A DNA stretch of 59,206 nt, taken from contig NZ_JAGSXH010000027.1 in assembly GCF_018283645.1 (NCBI RefSeq), positions 1-59,206 of the forward strand, read 5' to 3'. Position 1 is the first letter of the stretch; every line of letters begins with the position of its first letter. A model generated the notes under the pieces. It was not told the DNA's origin. It was given only the letters and a program-made list of their open reading frames with translations, and ran no database searches. This stretch comes from Actinocrinis puniceicyclus. GTDB taxonomy: Bacteria > Actinomycetota > Actinomycetes > Streptomycetales > Catenulisporaceae. Shown piece after piece: positions 24,726-33,740 of this stretch. The position numbers and the translations under genes were made by a program.

Positions 24726-26414
24726 CTAGCCGGAGACGGGCTTGCCGCCGATCGTCGCGCCGTACGCCGAGCCGGACAGCCACGACGACCAGCTCGTGGT
24801 CCAGTCGCCGAATCCGTTTGTCAGAGCCACCGTCTTGCTCGTGCCGGTGACCTGGACCACATCACCGATGTGGGCGAGGTTGTAGAACCAGGTCGCGTCC
24901 GAGGTGCGCGCGTGTATGCAACCGTGCGACGAGTTCACTTGCCCGATCTGGCCGTCCCAGGGCGCGGCATGCACATACGTGCCCGAGTAAGTGATCTGGG
25001 TGGCCCAGGTCACCAATTCGTCGTACTTGTCGCCGTTTCCGTAGTCGCCCTTCATCTCCACCGGATTGCCCTTGTCGAGCACGGCCAGCGTGCCGCTCCA
25101 GGTGATGAAGCGGGGGTCGTTGGTTCCGGTGTCGATCGGGAACGTGCGCACGACCTGGCCGTTCTGGTACGCGGTGGCCTTGAACTGCTTGGTGTCCACG
25201 ATCAGACGAAGGTCGGTGTCGCGGACGGTGAAATCCAGAGAGTGGTCGCGGATGAAGTACTGATGCTGGCCGGCGCGCACCCCCGAAAGGCCGAGCGCGA
25301 CGGTGACGTGCGTTCCGGTCTGCCAGAAGTCCTGCGGCCGCCAGTCCATCGTGTCCGAGTCGACCCAGTGCCAGGCGCCCGCCACCGGCGGGTTGGTGCT
25401 GACGACGCACGCCTTCTCGACATCGGCGCGGTATGCGCCCGGTACGTAGTTGGTGAACTGCACGCGGATCGGCTGCCCGACGCCGACGGTGACGCTGCTG
25501 CCCGGCCACATTTCCAGCACGCCTATGGTCGCGGAGGGCTTGAGCGTGGCGAACGAGATGGTTTTGGTGACGGACTTGCCGCCCTTGTCCGCGGCCTGGA
25601 TCTGCAACTGGTACGAGGTGCTCAGATGCAGCACGCCGTTGGACGTCCAAGTGGACTTGTCGCCGGAGAGCGTGCCGCTGGTCTCCTGGCCGCCGGAAAG
25701 CTGGACCGAGGTGATGGTGCCGTTCGCGACGGTGACCGTCACCGGCTTGGAGGGGTCCACGCCCGACTCGCCGTTGGCGGGAACGGTGGTGAAGCTCGGG
25801 GCCGGGTATGTCGGCGAGGGCGAGGGGCTTGCGCTGGAGCCCGTGCCTGCCACGCCGCTTCCGCCGCCCGCGCCGGAGCCGGCGTTGCGCCGGCCGCTGC
25901 CCGAACCGGTCACGGCCGCGGCGACGCCGCCGAGTGCGGCGAGACCGAGCAGGCTTCCGGCGGCGATGATCCCGCGGCGGTGCACCCTGGTGAAGCTGCC
26001 CGGAGGCTCCGACGCGGACTGCGCGGCGTATGGAACGGGTGCGTGGTTCGGGGCGGGCGCAGTGAAATAGGTGGCGGCCGGAAGCACCGGCACGTGCCGT
26101 ATGGCGGCCGTCTGCGCGCTTGGGTCGGCGGCGGGGGGTTGCGCGCCTACGGGTGGTAACAGCCGTGTAGGCGCATCGGGTGCCGGGTCGTGTCGCGCGT
26201 CGTCACGGGCCGCCTGATCGTGGTTTCCTTCCGCATCCGGCGACAGCGCCGCATCACCCGATTCGGCTTCCGGACCGGCCGGGGGTCGTCCGGCGTCGCC
26301 ACGTTCCTGCTGCTGCCCGTCTTCGGGCGCCTGCCTGGAACCGTGTCCGCCATAGTGCCGGTCGTGTCCGTCGCGGCCCTCTGCGGGTATGCCGGAGCCG
26401 GCCCCATCCGTCAT
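24726..26414 (-). CDS. L,D-transpeptidase with Ig-like domains (LdtMt2-type)
   Basis: A 562-residue envelope protein. The cytoplasmic N-terminus (about 150 residues) is disordered and Pro/Gln-rich, then comes a membrane anchor (RRGIIAAGSLLGLAALGGVAAAVTG), a Ser/Pro-rich linker, two bacterial Ig-like domains and a C-terminal YkuD catalytic domain with SSHGCIHA carrying the active-site Cys. Such enzymes make 3-3 peptidoglycan cross-links and resist most penicillins. The layout matches mycobacterial LdtMt2. ATG 26414 is preferred; an upstream GTG at 26450 is in frame. The long intracellular N-terminus is unusual compared with the short one in LdtMt2. Confidence 0.85.
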   Translation of the reverse strand: MTDGAGSGIPAEGRDGHDRHYGGHGSRQAPEDGQQQERGDAGRPPAGPEAESGDAALSPDAEGNHDQAARDDARHDPAPDAPTRLLPPVGAQPPAADPSAQTAAIRHVPVLPAATYFTAPAPNHAPVPYAAQSASEPPGSFTRVHRRGIIAAGSLLGLAALGGVAAAVTGSGSGRRNAGSGAGGGSGVAGTGSSASPSPSPTYPAPSFTTVPANGESGVDPSKPVTVTVANGTITSVQLSGGQETSGTLSGDKSTWTSNGVLHLSTSYQLQIQAADKGGKSVTKTISFATLKPSATIGVLEMWPGSSVTVGVGQPIRVQFTNYVPGAYRADVEKACVVSTNPPVAGAWHWVDSDTMDWRPQDFWQTGTHVTVALGLSGVRAGQHQYFIRDHSLDFTVRDTDLRLIVDTKQFKATAYQNGQVVRTFPIDTGTNDPRFITWSGTLAVLDKGNPVEMKGDYGNGDKYDELVTWATQITYSGTYVHAAPWDGQIGQVNSSHGCIHARTSDATWFYNLAHIGDVVQVTGTSKTVALTNGFGDWTTSWSSWLSGSAYGATIGGKPVSG

Positions 26415-26488
26415 CGCGCTACAACTCCCCTGGCTCGCGCCGCCGACCACCTACCTGCGGTTACCCACGGACGCCAGCATAATGAGCC

Positions 26489-26519
26489 AGGGCCGGTGCG
26501 GTAGATCCGCACCGGCCCT
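26489..26519 (-). terminator. Terminator of ctaCDF
   Basis: AGGGCCGGTGCGG (26489-26501) and CCGCACCGGCCCT (26507-26519) form a perfect 13-bp stem with a 5-nt loop, about 100 nt after the ctaF stop on the minus strand. Confidence 0.7.
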
Positions 26520-26620
26520 CAAGCACAGTTGTTACACACCCACGACCTCGCCGCGATCGCGCTCTGACCTGGCATTCAGCCTGGGCTCAGGTTTACTCGC
26601 CACGACCGGCCACGGCCGCC

Positions 26621-27019
26621 TCAGTAGTGCTTGTTCTCGCCCCGGTAGTACTCGAAAACCAGGCCGTAGACCCCGTAGGCCAGGAACGGCGCAGCGAAGT
26701 AGCACATCCAGAACCCGACCGCGATACCGGTGAACATCGCCGCGCCACCGGCCGCCAGGACGAACGGCCACCAGCTGTGCGGAGAGAAGAAACCCTGCTC
26801 CCCCGCGCCCTCGTGCGGTTCGGCGTCGTCGCGGTCCTCCGGACCCGGGCCGATTCGCCGCACGGTGAAGGCGAGGTAGAAGTAGATCATCCCGCACAGC
26901 CCGAAGGCCATGGTCAGCGCCGCGGTGCCGGTCGGGTCGTGCGACAGCCACCAGTAGAGCGGCACGTCGAGGAAGAAGAAGACCGCGATGATCAGGAACA
27001 TCCGAGCCGTGAGTTTCAC
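26621..27019 (-). CDS. ctaF: Actinobacterial cytochrome c oxidase subunit IV CtaF
   Basis: A 132-residue protein with four membrane helices, in two pairs around a charged loop. It begins MKLTARMFLIIAVFFFLDVP and ends GLVFEYYRGENKHY, both typical of the actinobacterial subunit IV. It is the third gene of ctaC-ctaD-ctaF, 4 nt after ctaD. It is a structural subunit of the aa3 oxidase in the bcc-aa3 supercomplex. Confidence 0.93.
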   Translation of the reverse strand: MKLTARMFLIIAVFFFLDVPLYWWLSHDPTGTAALTMAFGLCGMIYFYLAFTVRRIGPGPEDRDDAEPHEGAGEQGFFSPHSWWPFVLAAGGAAMFTGIAVGFWMCYFAAPFLAYGVYGLVFEYYRGENKHY

Positions 27020-27023
27020 AGCG

Positions 27024-28754
27024 TCACTCGCCCTTCTCCGCCGAGCGCTGGCGCACCAGCGCCTTCTTCGCGCCGTGGCCGCGCTCGCCCAGTTCGATCT
27101 CGCGCAGCGCCACCTCGGGGTGGTGCAGGTCGAAGGCCGGGGACTCGGAACGCACCCGCGGCAGTGAGCTGAAGTTGTGCCGCGGCGGCGGGCAACTGGT
27201 CGCCCACTCCAGCGAGCGGCCCCAGCCCCACGGGTCGTCCACGGTCACCCTCTTGCCGGACTTCGCCGTCTTGTAGACGTTGTACAGGAACGGGACGGTC
27301 GACATGCCCAGCAGGTACGCGCCGATCGTCGAGATCGTGTTCAGCGTGGTCCAGCCGTTGGAGGCCATGTAGTCGGCGTAACGCCGGGGCATGCCCTCCG
27401 CGCCGAGCCAGTGCTGCACCAGGAAGGTGGTGTGGAAGCCGATGAACAGCGTCCAGAAGTGGATCTTCCCGAGCCGTTCGTCGAGCATCTTGCCGGTCCA
27501 CTTGGGCCACCAGAAGTAGAACCCTGCGAACATCGCGAACACCACCGTGCCGAACAGCACGTAGTGGAAGTGCGCGACCACGAAGTAGGAGTCCTGCACC
27601 TGGAAGTCGATCGGCGGGGAGGCCAGCAGGATGCCGGTCAGGCCGCCGAACAGGAAGGTCACCAGGAAGCCGACCGACCACAGCAGCGGGGTGTCGAAGG
27701 AGAGCGACCCGCGCCACATGGTGCCGATCCAGTTGAAGAACTTCACCCCGGTGGGCACCGCGATCAGGTAGGTCATGAAGGCGAAGAACGGGAGCATGAC
27801 CGCGCCGGTGGTGAACATGTGGTGTGCCCACACGGTCACCGAGAGGCCCGCGATCGACATGGTCGCGAACACCAGGCCGCTGTAGCCGAAGATCGGCTTG
27901 CGGCTGAAGACCGGGAAGATCTCCGAGACGATGCCGAAGAACGGCAGCGCCACGATGTACACCTCGGGGTGCCCGAAGAACCAGAACAGGTGCTGCCACA
28001 GGATCGCGCCGCCGTTGGCCGCGTCGAAGATGTGCGCGCCAAGGCGCCGGTCGACCTCCAGCGCGAACAGCGCCGCGGCCAGCACCGGGAACGCCAGCAG
28101 CACCAGCACCGAGGTCAGCAGGGTGTTCCACACGAAGATCGGCATCCGGAACATCGTCATGCCGGGCATGCGCATGGTGATGATGGTGGTGATGAAGTTC
28201 ACCGAGCCGAGGATGGTGCCGAAACCGGACAGGGCCAGGCCCATGATCCACAGGTCACCGCCGACGCCCGGGGAGTGGATCGCGTTGGACAGCGGTGAGT
28301 AGGCGAACCAGCCGAAGTCCGCCGCGCCCTGCGGGGTGAGGAAGCCGCTGACCGCGATCAGCGAACCGAACAGGAACAGCCAGTAGGCGAACGCGTTCAG
28401 CCGCGGGAAAGCCACGTCCGGCGCGCCTATCTGCAGCGGCATGATCGCGTTGGCGAACCCGGCGAACAGCGGCGTCGCGAACATCAGCAGCATGATCGTG
28501 CCGTGCATCGTGAACGCCTGGTTGAACTGCTCCGGCGTGAGGAACTGCAGGCCGGGGCGGGCCAGCTCGGTACGGATGAGCAGCGCGAGCAGCCCGCCGA
28601 AGCCGAAGAAGACGCACGAGGTGATCAGGTAGAGGAACCCGATGACCTTGTGGTCGGTGGAGGTGATCCACTTGACCACGGTCGAGCCGGGTTGCCGGGT
28701 GCGGTAGGCCGTCACCGAGGGTACGGCGGCCACCGGGTCATTGATCGCGGTCAC
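27024..28754 (-). CDS. ctaD: Cytochrome c oxidase subunit I CtaD
   Basis: A 576-residue membrane protein, the catalytic subunit of aa3 oxidase with twelve helices. Visible markers include [13 protein letters not shown] (haem a ligand region), [13 protein letters not shown] with the CuB His and the cross-linked Tyr, and WAHHMFTTG with two CuB His residues. It starts at GTG 28754, which overlaps the ctaC stop (GTGA). The frame is open further upstream, but only inside ctaC. Confidence 0.96.
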   Translation of the reverse strand: MTAINDPVAAVPSVTAYRTRQPGSTVVKWITSTDHKVIGFLYLITSCVFFGFGGLLALLIRTELARPGLQFLTPEQFNQAFTMHGTIMLLMFATPLFAGFANAIMPLQIGAPDVAFPRLNAFAYWLFLFGSLIAVSGFLTPQGAADFGWFAYSPLSNAIHSPGVGGDLWIMGLALSGFGTILGSVNFITTIITMRMPGMTMFRMPIFVWNTLLTSVLVLLAFPVLAAALFALEVDRRLGAHIFDAANGGAILWQHLFWFFGHPEVYIVALPFFGIVSEIFPVFSRKPIFGYSGLVFATMSIAGLSVTVWAHHMFTTGAVMLPFFAFMTYLIAVPTGVKFFNWIGTMWRGSLSFDTPLLWSVGFLVTFLFGGLTGILLASPPIDFQVQDSYFVVAHFHYVLFGTVVFAMFAGFYFWWPKWTGKMLDERLGKIHFWTLFIGFHTTFLVQHWLGAEGMPRRYADYMASNGWTTLNTISTIGAYLLGMSTVPFLYNVYKTAKSGKRVTVDDPWGWGRSLEWATSCPPPRHNFSSLPRVRSESPAFDLHHPEVALREIELGERGHGAKKALVRQRSAEKGE

Positions 28755-29755
28755 CAGCCGGTCCCTCCGGTAGCGTTCTTTCCCTTGATGCCAGTCATCG
28801 GGCCGACACGGCACGGGATGCCCTCTTCGCCGACTCCGGCGTTCGGGCCGCAGCCGATCGGCAGCTGGCCGTTGTTGCCCTTCTGCTGGAGCTGGGCGAG
28901 GTGCGCCTTGTACTGGTCCGGCGGCACCACGTCGACCCAGAACAGCATCCGGGAGTGGTCCACGCCGCACAGCTCGGCGCATTCACCGATGAACTCGCCC
29001 TGCTTGGTCGGCGTCAGCTCGAACTGGTTGACCCGGCCCGGCACCACGTCCAGCTTGAACAGGAAGGCCGGCACCCAGAACGAGTGGATGACGTCCGGCG
29101 AGGTCAGCGTGAACTTGACCTTCTCGCCGAGCGGCAGATACAGATGCGGCGGCTGGCCGGGGGTACCCGCCTCGTACACCGACGGACCGCCGGCCGAGAA
29201 CTGCTGCCCGGTGGCGGCGTCGTAGTTGTAGTTGAACGACCAGCTCCACTGCCGCCCGACCACGTTGATGCTGGTGGCCTGGTCCGAGGTGATCTTGAGC
29301 AGCTGCGACTCGTCCTTCGCGGTGAAGTAGAACAGCACCGCGACCATGATCGTCGGAACGGCCGTGTACAGCAGCTCGATCGGGATGTTGTATTTGGTCT
29401 GCGGCGGCACCTCGATGCCGTGCCGCGAACGCCGGTGGAAGAAGGACGTCCAGAGGATCAGCCCCCACACCAGGGCGCCGACGGCGAACGCCGCGATCCA
29501 GGATCCCTGCCACAGGTGCAGGATCGTGGGCGCCTCGGCGCTGGCCGGGTCGGGGAAGCCGAGCCGGGTGAAGGTGCTGTTCGCGCAGCCGGAGGCCGCG
29601 ACCAGCACGGCGCCGGCCAGCGCCGCGCGGGCGATCAGTCGCCGCTTCGCGGCCGGAGCGCCGCCACTTTGACGCTGTCTTGACGCAGCGGTCCGCCGCC
29701 CGCGAGCGGGATCGCTCAGCGCGCGCGGCCTGCGTTCGGAGCCGTACTGACTCAA
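28751..29755 (-). CDS. ctaC: Cytochrome c oxidase subunit II CtaC (lipoprotein)
   Basis: A 334-residue subunit II. The N-terminus has a signal peptide with a lipobox (LVAASGC), then two membrane helices and a cupredoxin domain with the CuA ligands in [11 protein letters not shown] and [14 protein letters not shown]. It receives electrons directly from QcrC. The start is TTG 29755 with GGGAAGGG about 5 nt upstream. First gene of the ctaCDF operon; it is divergent from the cysteine desulfurase gene. Confidence 0.95.
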   Translation of the reverse strand: MSQYGSERRPRALSDPARGRRTAASRQRQSGGAPAAKRRLIARAALAGAVLVAASGCANSTFTRLGFPDPASAEAPTILHLWQGSWIAAFAVGALVWGLILWTSFFHRRSRHGIEVPPQTKYNIPIELLYTAVPTIMVAVLFYFTAKDESQLLKITSDQATSINVVGRQWSWSFNYNYDAATGQQFSAGGPSVYEAGTPGQPPHLYLPLGEKVKFTLTSPDVIHSFWVPAFLFKLDVVPGRVNQFELTPTKQGEFIGECAELCGVDHSRMLFWVDVVPPDQYKAHLAQLQQKGNNGQLPIGCGPNAGVGEEGIPCRVGPMTGIKGKNATGGTGW

Positions 29756-30061
29756 CGTACCCTTCCCGGAGTCTCGCCCTGCTCACCGGCACCTACACGC
29801 CTTCGACAGCTCGGACGCGGGCCCCGGAGTGCGGGCAGGGGTTCAGTTCTGCGGCCAAACCCTACTCCAGCGGTTCACGGCCTCCGCGAGCAGGTACCCC
29901 CCGTACCGGGAGGCTGCGGCGCGGGCTCATGCGAACGGGCTAATTGCAGACCGGATGCGGGCTTTTCGTCCGCAATTGCGCGGAGATGACGATACGTCAA
30001 CCCGTCCGGTACCACGGTGGACGGCGGCGTGTTGAATGGTGCTGTGCGTAATGCTGCTGCG
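29756..30061. other. Divergent promoter region of ctaC and the cysteine desulfurase gene
   Basis: About 300 nt with no supported gene. It must hold the divergent promoters, but I see no clear elements or hairpins. Confidence 0.4.
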
Positions 30062-31561
30062 ATGAGTGCCGCCGGGACGCCGGTCTTCCTTGACGCGGCC
30101 TCGGGCGAGCCGATGGATCCGGTGGCGCGCGAGGCGTATCTCGCGGCGCTGGAGGACGGCTGGGCGGATCCCGACCGGTTGTATCGCGAGGGGCGCCGGG
30201 CCCGGATGCTGCTGGACGCGGCGCGGGAGGCGGTCGCCGAGGTGCTGCGGGCGCGCCCGGACGAGACGGTTTTCACCACGTCCGGCACGGCCGCCCTCCA
30301 TCTCGCGGTCGCCGGGCTGGCCCAGGGTCGGTCGCGGGTGAGCCGGAGGATCGTGACCAGCGCGGTCGAGCACTCGGCGGTGCTGCACGCGGCCGAGTAC
30401 ACGGCGGCGCGGCTTGGGGGTGAGCATGTCGCCGTCGCGGTGACGCGGCTCGGTCGACTGCGGGTGGAAGAGTTCGCGCAGGCGCTGCGCGGCGGCGCGG
30501 CCTTGGCCTGCGTGCAGCACGCCAATCACGAGGTCGGGACGGTGCAACCGGTCGAGCAGGCCTGGGAGGCGTGCCTCGATGCCGCAGGACAGCCGGGCGG
30601 CCCGGTCGCCTTGCTGGTGGACGCCGCGGCGGCGCTCGGCCGGATCCCGCCGCCAGAGCACTGGTCGGCGCTGTGCGCGTCGGCCCGCAAGTGGGGTGGA
30701 CCGGCCGGGGTGGGGGTGCTGGCGGTGCGCAAGGGGACGCGGTTCGCCGCAGCCTGGCCGCAGGACGAGCGGGAGCAGGGCCGCGCGCCCGGCCCGGTGA
30801 ACGTGCCGGCGGTCCTCGCCGCCGCGGCCGCGCTGCGCGCGCGGGAGGCTGAGCGGGAAACAGTGGCTGCGCGCCAACGCGCCCTGGTCGAGCGGATCCG
30901 TGCCGAGGTCGGGCGCACGGTACCCGATGTGGAGATCGTCGGCGATCCCGAGCGGCGGCTGCCCCACATCGTGACCTTCTCGTGTCTCTACGCTGCGGGC
31001 GAGGCGCTCTTGCTGGAGTTGGACCGCGCCGGATTCTCGGTTTCCTCCGGTTCGTCCTGCACCGCCTCGACGCTCACGCCGAGTCATGTGCTCGAAGCGA
31101 TGGGCGTGATCAGCCACGGCAACGTCCGCGTCTCGCTGCCGTGGCGGATCACGGACGAGGAGGTGGACCGGTTCCTCGCGGCGCTGCCGACTACGGTCGC
31201 GCGGGTGCGGGCCGAGGCGCCCGGTGGTGTGCGCGAAGCGGGGGGCCAACCGAGTAACGGAACCGGGGCTGCGGAGAGCCGCAGCGGCGCCGGCGTGCCG
31301 GAGGCGGTCGGATCGGGCGGGGCCGAACCCGAGACGGTCGACGCGCTCGGTCGTATGTGCCCGATCCCGGTCATCGAACTGGCCAGGCGGATCGCCCGGG
31401 TACCGCTCGGCGCGACGATCAGGGTGCTGGCCGACGATCCGGCCGCGCGCCTCGACATCCCGGCGTGGAGTGAACTGCGCCGCCACAGTTACCTCGGCGA
31501 GACTCCGGTCCCGGAGCGTGGCGAGAGCGCGGTGGCTTATCTGGTGCGCCGCGAACACTGA
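30062..31561 (+). CDS. Cysteine desulfurase fused to a C-terminal TusA domain
   Basis: A 499-residue fusion. Residues 1-380 are a class V aminotransferase-fold cysteine desulfurase (IscS/NifS branch): the PLP Lys is in SARKWGGPAG and the persulfide Cys is in SGSSCTAST. After a Gly/Ser-rich linker of about 50 residues, the last 80 residues are a TusA-like sulfur carrier with LGRMCPIPVIELARRI carrying the conserved Cys-Pro. Sulfur could pass within one chain from desulfurase to TusA. ATG 30062 precedes the family start (TPVFLDAASG); GTG 30017 is an alternative. A sulfur donor for thiolation or Fe-S assembly is likely; erpA and nadA lie 3 kb downstream. Confidence 0.88.
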   Translation: MSAAGTPVFLDAASGEPMDPVAREAYLAALEDGWADPDRLYREGRRARMLLDAAREAVAEVLRARPDETVFTTSGTAALHLAVAGLAQGRSRVSRRIVTSAVEHSAVLHAAEYTAARLGGEHVAVAVTRLGRLRVEEFAQALRGGAALACVQHANHEVGTVQPVEQAWEACLDAAGQPGGPVALLVDAAAALGRIPPPEHWSALCASARKWGGPAGVGVLAVRKGTRFAAAWPQDEREQGRAPGPVNVPAVLAAAAALRAREAERETVAARQRALVERIRAEVGRTVPDVEIVGDPERRLPHIVTFSCLYAAGEALLLELDRAGFSVSSGSSCTASTLTPSHVLEAMGVISHGNVRVSLPWRITDEEVDRFLAALPTTVARVRAEAPGGVREAGGQPSNGTGAAESRSGAGVPEAVGSGGAEPETVDALGRMCPIPVIELARRIARVPLGATIRVLADDPAARLDIPAWSELRRHSYLGETPVPERGESAVAYLVRREH

Positions 31562-31683
31562 GTTCTGCGCGCGCGGCTTTGGGGAACCCGCCGCCGCCGG
31601 CCGCCGTCCAAATCGAGACGGACCCGGCCCACGGGTTCGTGATGCCCACGCAGCAGCACCCACAGAAGGACGGATGGTTCGCA

Positions 31684-32238
31684 ATGGCCCACAATCCCCG
31701 GCGAAGAGCCGCCTCACTCGCGGCCGCGCTCGCCGTGATCGCGCTTGCCGGCGCTCTGGCCGGTTGCGCGAGCAGCAACTCCGCCGATTCCCCGGCCGCG
31801 CAGGCGGCAGGCGCGAGCGCGGCCGGGTCGGCGCCGTTGGTCCCGGCGCATTCCGCCACCGCCTCGCCGAACCCGTCGTCCTCGGTCAATCCGGGCGGCC
31901 CGATGAGTCCGGCGCCGACGCCCACGCCTACGCCGACTCAGGTCACCGCGCCGCCGCCGAACGCCAAGTATGTGCCGATCGAACAGGCGACCAAGTCTCC
32001 TGACGGGCGCACCCTCTCTCTCGAGATCATGGCGCGCGGCGGTGCCTGCGGCAATTACGTGCTGGTCGTGCAGCAGTCGGCGGCGCAGGTCAACGTCGGG
32101 CTGGCTCAGTTGCCGGTGCGCAAGGGCGTGATGTGCCCGATGTTCATCGGCCCGCGCATCTTCACCGCTCAACTGACGGCCCCGGTCGGCGTCAGGCCCG
32201 TCGTCGACCTTTCCAACGGCGCCCGTCTCGCCCCCTGA
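31684..32238 (+). CDS. Secreted lipoprotein of unknown function
   Basis: A 184-residue protein with a lipoprotein signal: Arg-rich start, hydrophobic core and lipobox LAGC. A Pro/Thr/Ala-rich linker of about 70 residues follows, then a compact beta-rich domain with two Cys residues that may form a disulfide (GGACGNYV and GVMCPMF). No family is recognised. ATG 31684 has AAGGACGG upstream; the longer frame (31579) would put an unlikely extension before the signal. Confidence 0.72.
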   Translation: MAHNPRRRAASLAAALAVIALAGALAGCASSNSADSPAAQAAGASAAGSAPLVPAHSATASPNPSSSVNPGGPMSPAPTPTPTPTQVTAPPPNAKYVPIEQATKSPDGRTLSLEIMARGGACGNYVLVVQQSAAQVNVGLAQLPVRKGVMCPMFIGPRIFTAQLTAPVGVRPVVDLSNGARLAP

Positions 32239-32407
32239 CCGGCGCGAGCGGCCGACAAGCCGGACGCTGGTGACTCTTCGTGACAAATGCGCGCCGAAAA
32301 ATCTTGTCGGAGCAGGGAACCAGCCTGGCTTTACGGCCGTTTAACTCTACAGAAGGCAGGAAGCCGCATTACACTCAGTGATGCAGGACTTGCTGATGGG
32401 GTGTTGG

Positions 32408-32562
32408 TTGACAAGACTCGCGCCCGCAGGGCTCTCCCCCCGGCCCTGCGGACGCTGTAGCGGATCCCGGGCAGCCATCCGTCGGCGCACGGATGCGGGA
32501 TCCGGCGCACAAAGGCAGGACCCCCGCCGTCATTTGTGGGTAGTGACGGTCGGGGGTCCTGC
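32408..32562 (+). ncRNA. Candidate structured RNA with three consecutive hairpins
   Basis: It starts near a TTGACA (32408-32413) with no clear -10. Three stems follow: CGCAGGGC with GCCCTGCG (about 32425-32451); a nested stem of CGGATCCCG/CGGGATCCG with inner CATCCGT/ACGGATG (about 32460-32503); and a long terminator-like stem (32515-32562). This density of long helices in an otherwise gene-free gap suggests a small RNA, but I recognise no family. Confidence 0.3.
32515..32562. terminator. Strong 18-bp hairpin terminator
   Basis: GCAGGACCCCCGCCGTCA (32515-32532) pairs with 32544-32562, with one bulged T and an 11-nt loop. It may end the transcript of the lipoprotein gene or of the candidate small RNA, and could work in both directions. 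Confidence 0.65.
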
Positions 32563-33122
32563 TGCGTCTCCAGAAGTTTGCAGCTCAGCAGCCGTTTCCG
32601 GCCCTCAGCCGAGCGAGCGTGGACTTCCAACTACGTCCCGCTGAATCCCACTGTCGCGCGTTGATCGCGACAAATACGCGGCAACGGCCGTCGCCTGGTT
32701 CAGGCTTCCTCTCCCCCGCTGACATCGGTGTCGTCGGTGTCGTCGACCTCGGCCAACGCCAGCTCGCGCTGCGAAGTTCGGAAAGAGCTGCTGACGTGTA
32801 CCGAACCGAGATGTATTAACCCCGTGACAACTGAGGCCGGGGAACTAGCGTGGGAGTGCAAACCGGGATGAAACAGACAGTCGATGGGGTGGCACGATGT
32901 TCGAACTGGCCTACCTCACGATCGCCTCCGTCAGGGCCAGAATGTGAGCCGCGGCGCGTCGGCGGCAGGTCGGCCCCGGGCGTCGTCCACGGATCGCGCC
33001 GCACGGATGACACGCTCCGGGACGCGACGAAACGAAGCGACGAAGCGACGGCCGACGCGGAAGTGCCGCGCGACCGCCGCTTCGTTATAGCGACGAGACG
33101 ACTGCTCTTGACGAGCAGAGGA

Positions 33123-33473
33123 CTAGTTGAAGCTCTCGCCGCAGGCGCAGGAGCCGGTGGCGTTCGGGTTGTCGATCGTGAAGCCCTGCTTCTCGATCGT
33201 GTCGACGAAGTCCACGGTCGCGCCGACCAGGTACGGGGCGCTCATCCGGTCGGTGACGACCTTCACACCGCCGAAGTCGCTGACCACGTCGCCGTCCAGC
33301 GCGCGGTCGTCGAAGAAGAGCTGGTAGCGCAGACCCGAGCAGCCACCCGGCTGGACCTGGACACGCAACGACAGGTCGTCGCGGCCCTCCTGGTCGAGCA
33401 GGTTCTTGACCTTGGTCGCGGCGGTCTCAGTCAGGATAATGCCGTCCTGCGTAGTGGTGGTGTCAACCGTCAT
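33123..33473 (-). CDS. erpA: HesB/IscA-type Fe-S cluster insertion protein ErpA
   Basis: A 116-residue A-type Fe-S carrier. The three conserved Cys residues are in QPGGCSGLRY and, near the end, GSCACGESFN. It delivers clusters to target enzymes; the divergent neighbour nadA is itself a 4Fe-4S enzyme. ATG 33473 fits the family length; a longer open frame upstream has no support. Confidence 0.93.
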   Translation of the reverse strand: MTVDTTTTQDGIILTETAATKVKNLLDQEGRDDLSLRVQVQPGGCSGLRYQLFFDDRALDGDVVSDFGGVKVVTDRMSAPYLVGATVDFVDTIEKQGFTIDNPNATGSCACGESFN

Positions 33474-33710
33474 GCTCTCTGCCTGCCTTCGAAGTCCGCG
33501 GACATGGGCTCCCAGAGTCAACGCGACCGCCCGGAGCCAATATTCCACTACCCCGCGAGCCGGTTGCCCATTTGTCTTCTCCCCCATGGTCGCACAATCC
33601 AACGGCTGCGGCGGTACCCGCTTCGGTCTACCGCCCGGTAGCGCGGCACGGCGGACGGCTGAGGTACGATGGTTAGCGTCAGATCGACGATAAAGGCATG
33701 AGGGGGCGTT

Positions 33711-33735
33711 CTCCCGCGTGCCGCACGCGCGGGAG
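33711..33735 (+). promoter_or_regulatory. Hairpin that covers the nadA ribosome-binding site
   Basis: CTCCCGCG (33711-33718) and CGCGGGAG (33728-33735) form an 8-bp stem whose right arm contains most of the GGGAGG ribosome-binding site (33731-33736), 5 nt before the nadA GTG. Folding would hide the site. It may be a translational control element. Confidence 0.45.
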
Positions 33736-33740
33736 GCACC

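Larger units (their letters stand above)
32239..33122. other. Long intergenic region without a supported gene
   Basis: About 880 nt between the lipoprotein gene and erpA. Several hairpins lie in 32400-32562 (listed separately). The rest (32563-33122) shows no ORF with convincing codon use on either strand and no recognised RNA. A 15-codon GTG frame at 32823 is too short to support. Confidence 0.4.

Noticed and set aside
32823..32870. 15-codon GTG frame in the gap before erpA
   Set aside because: Too short, with no ribosome-binding site and no recognisable neighbours.
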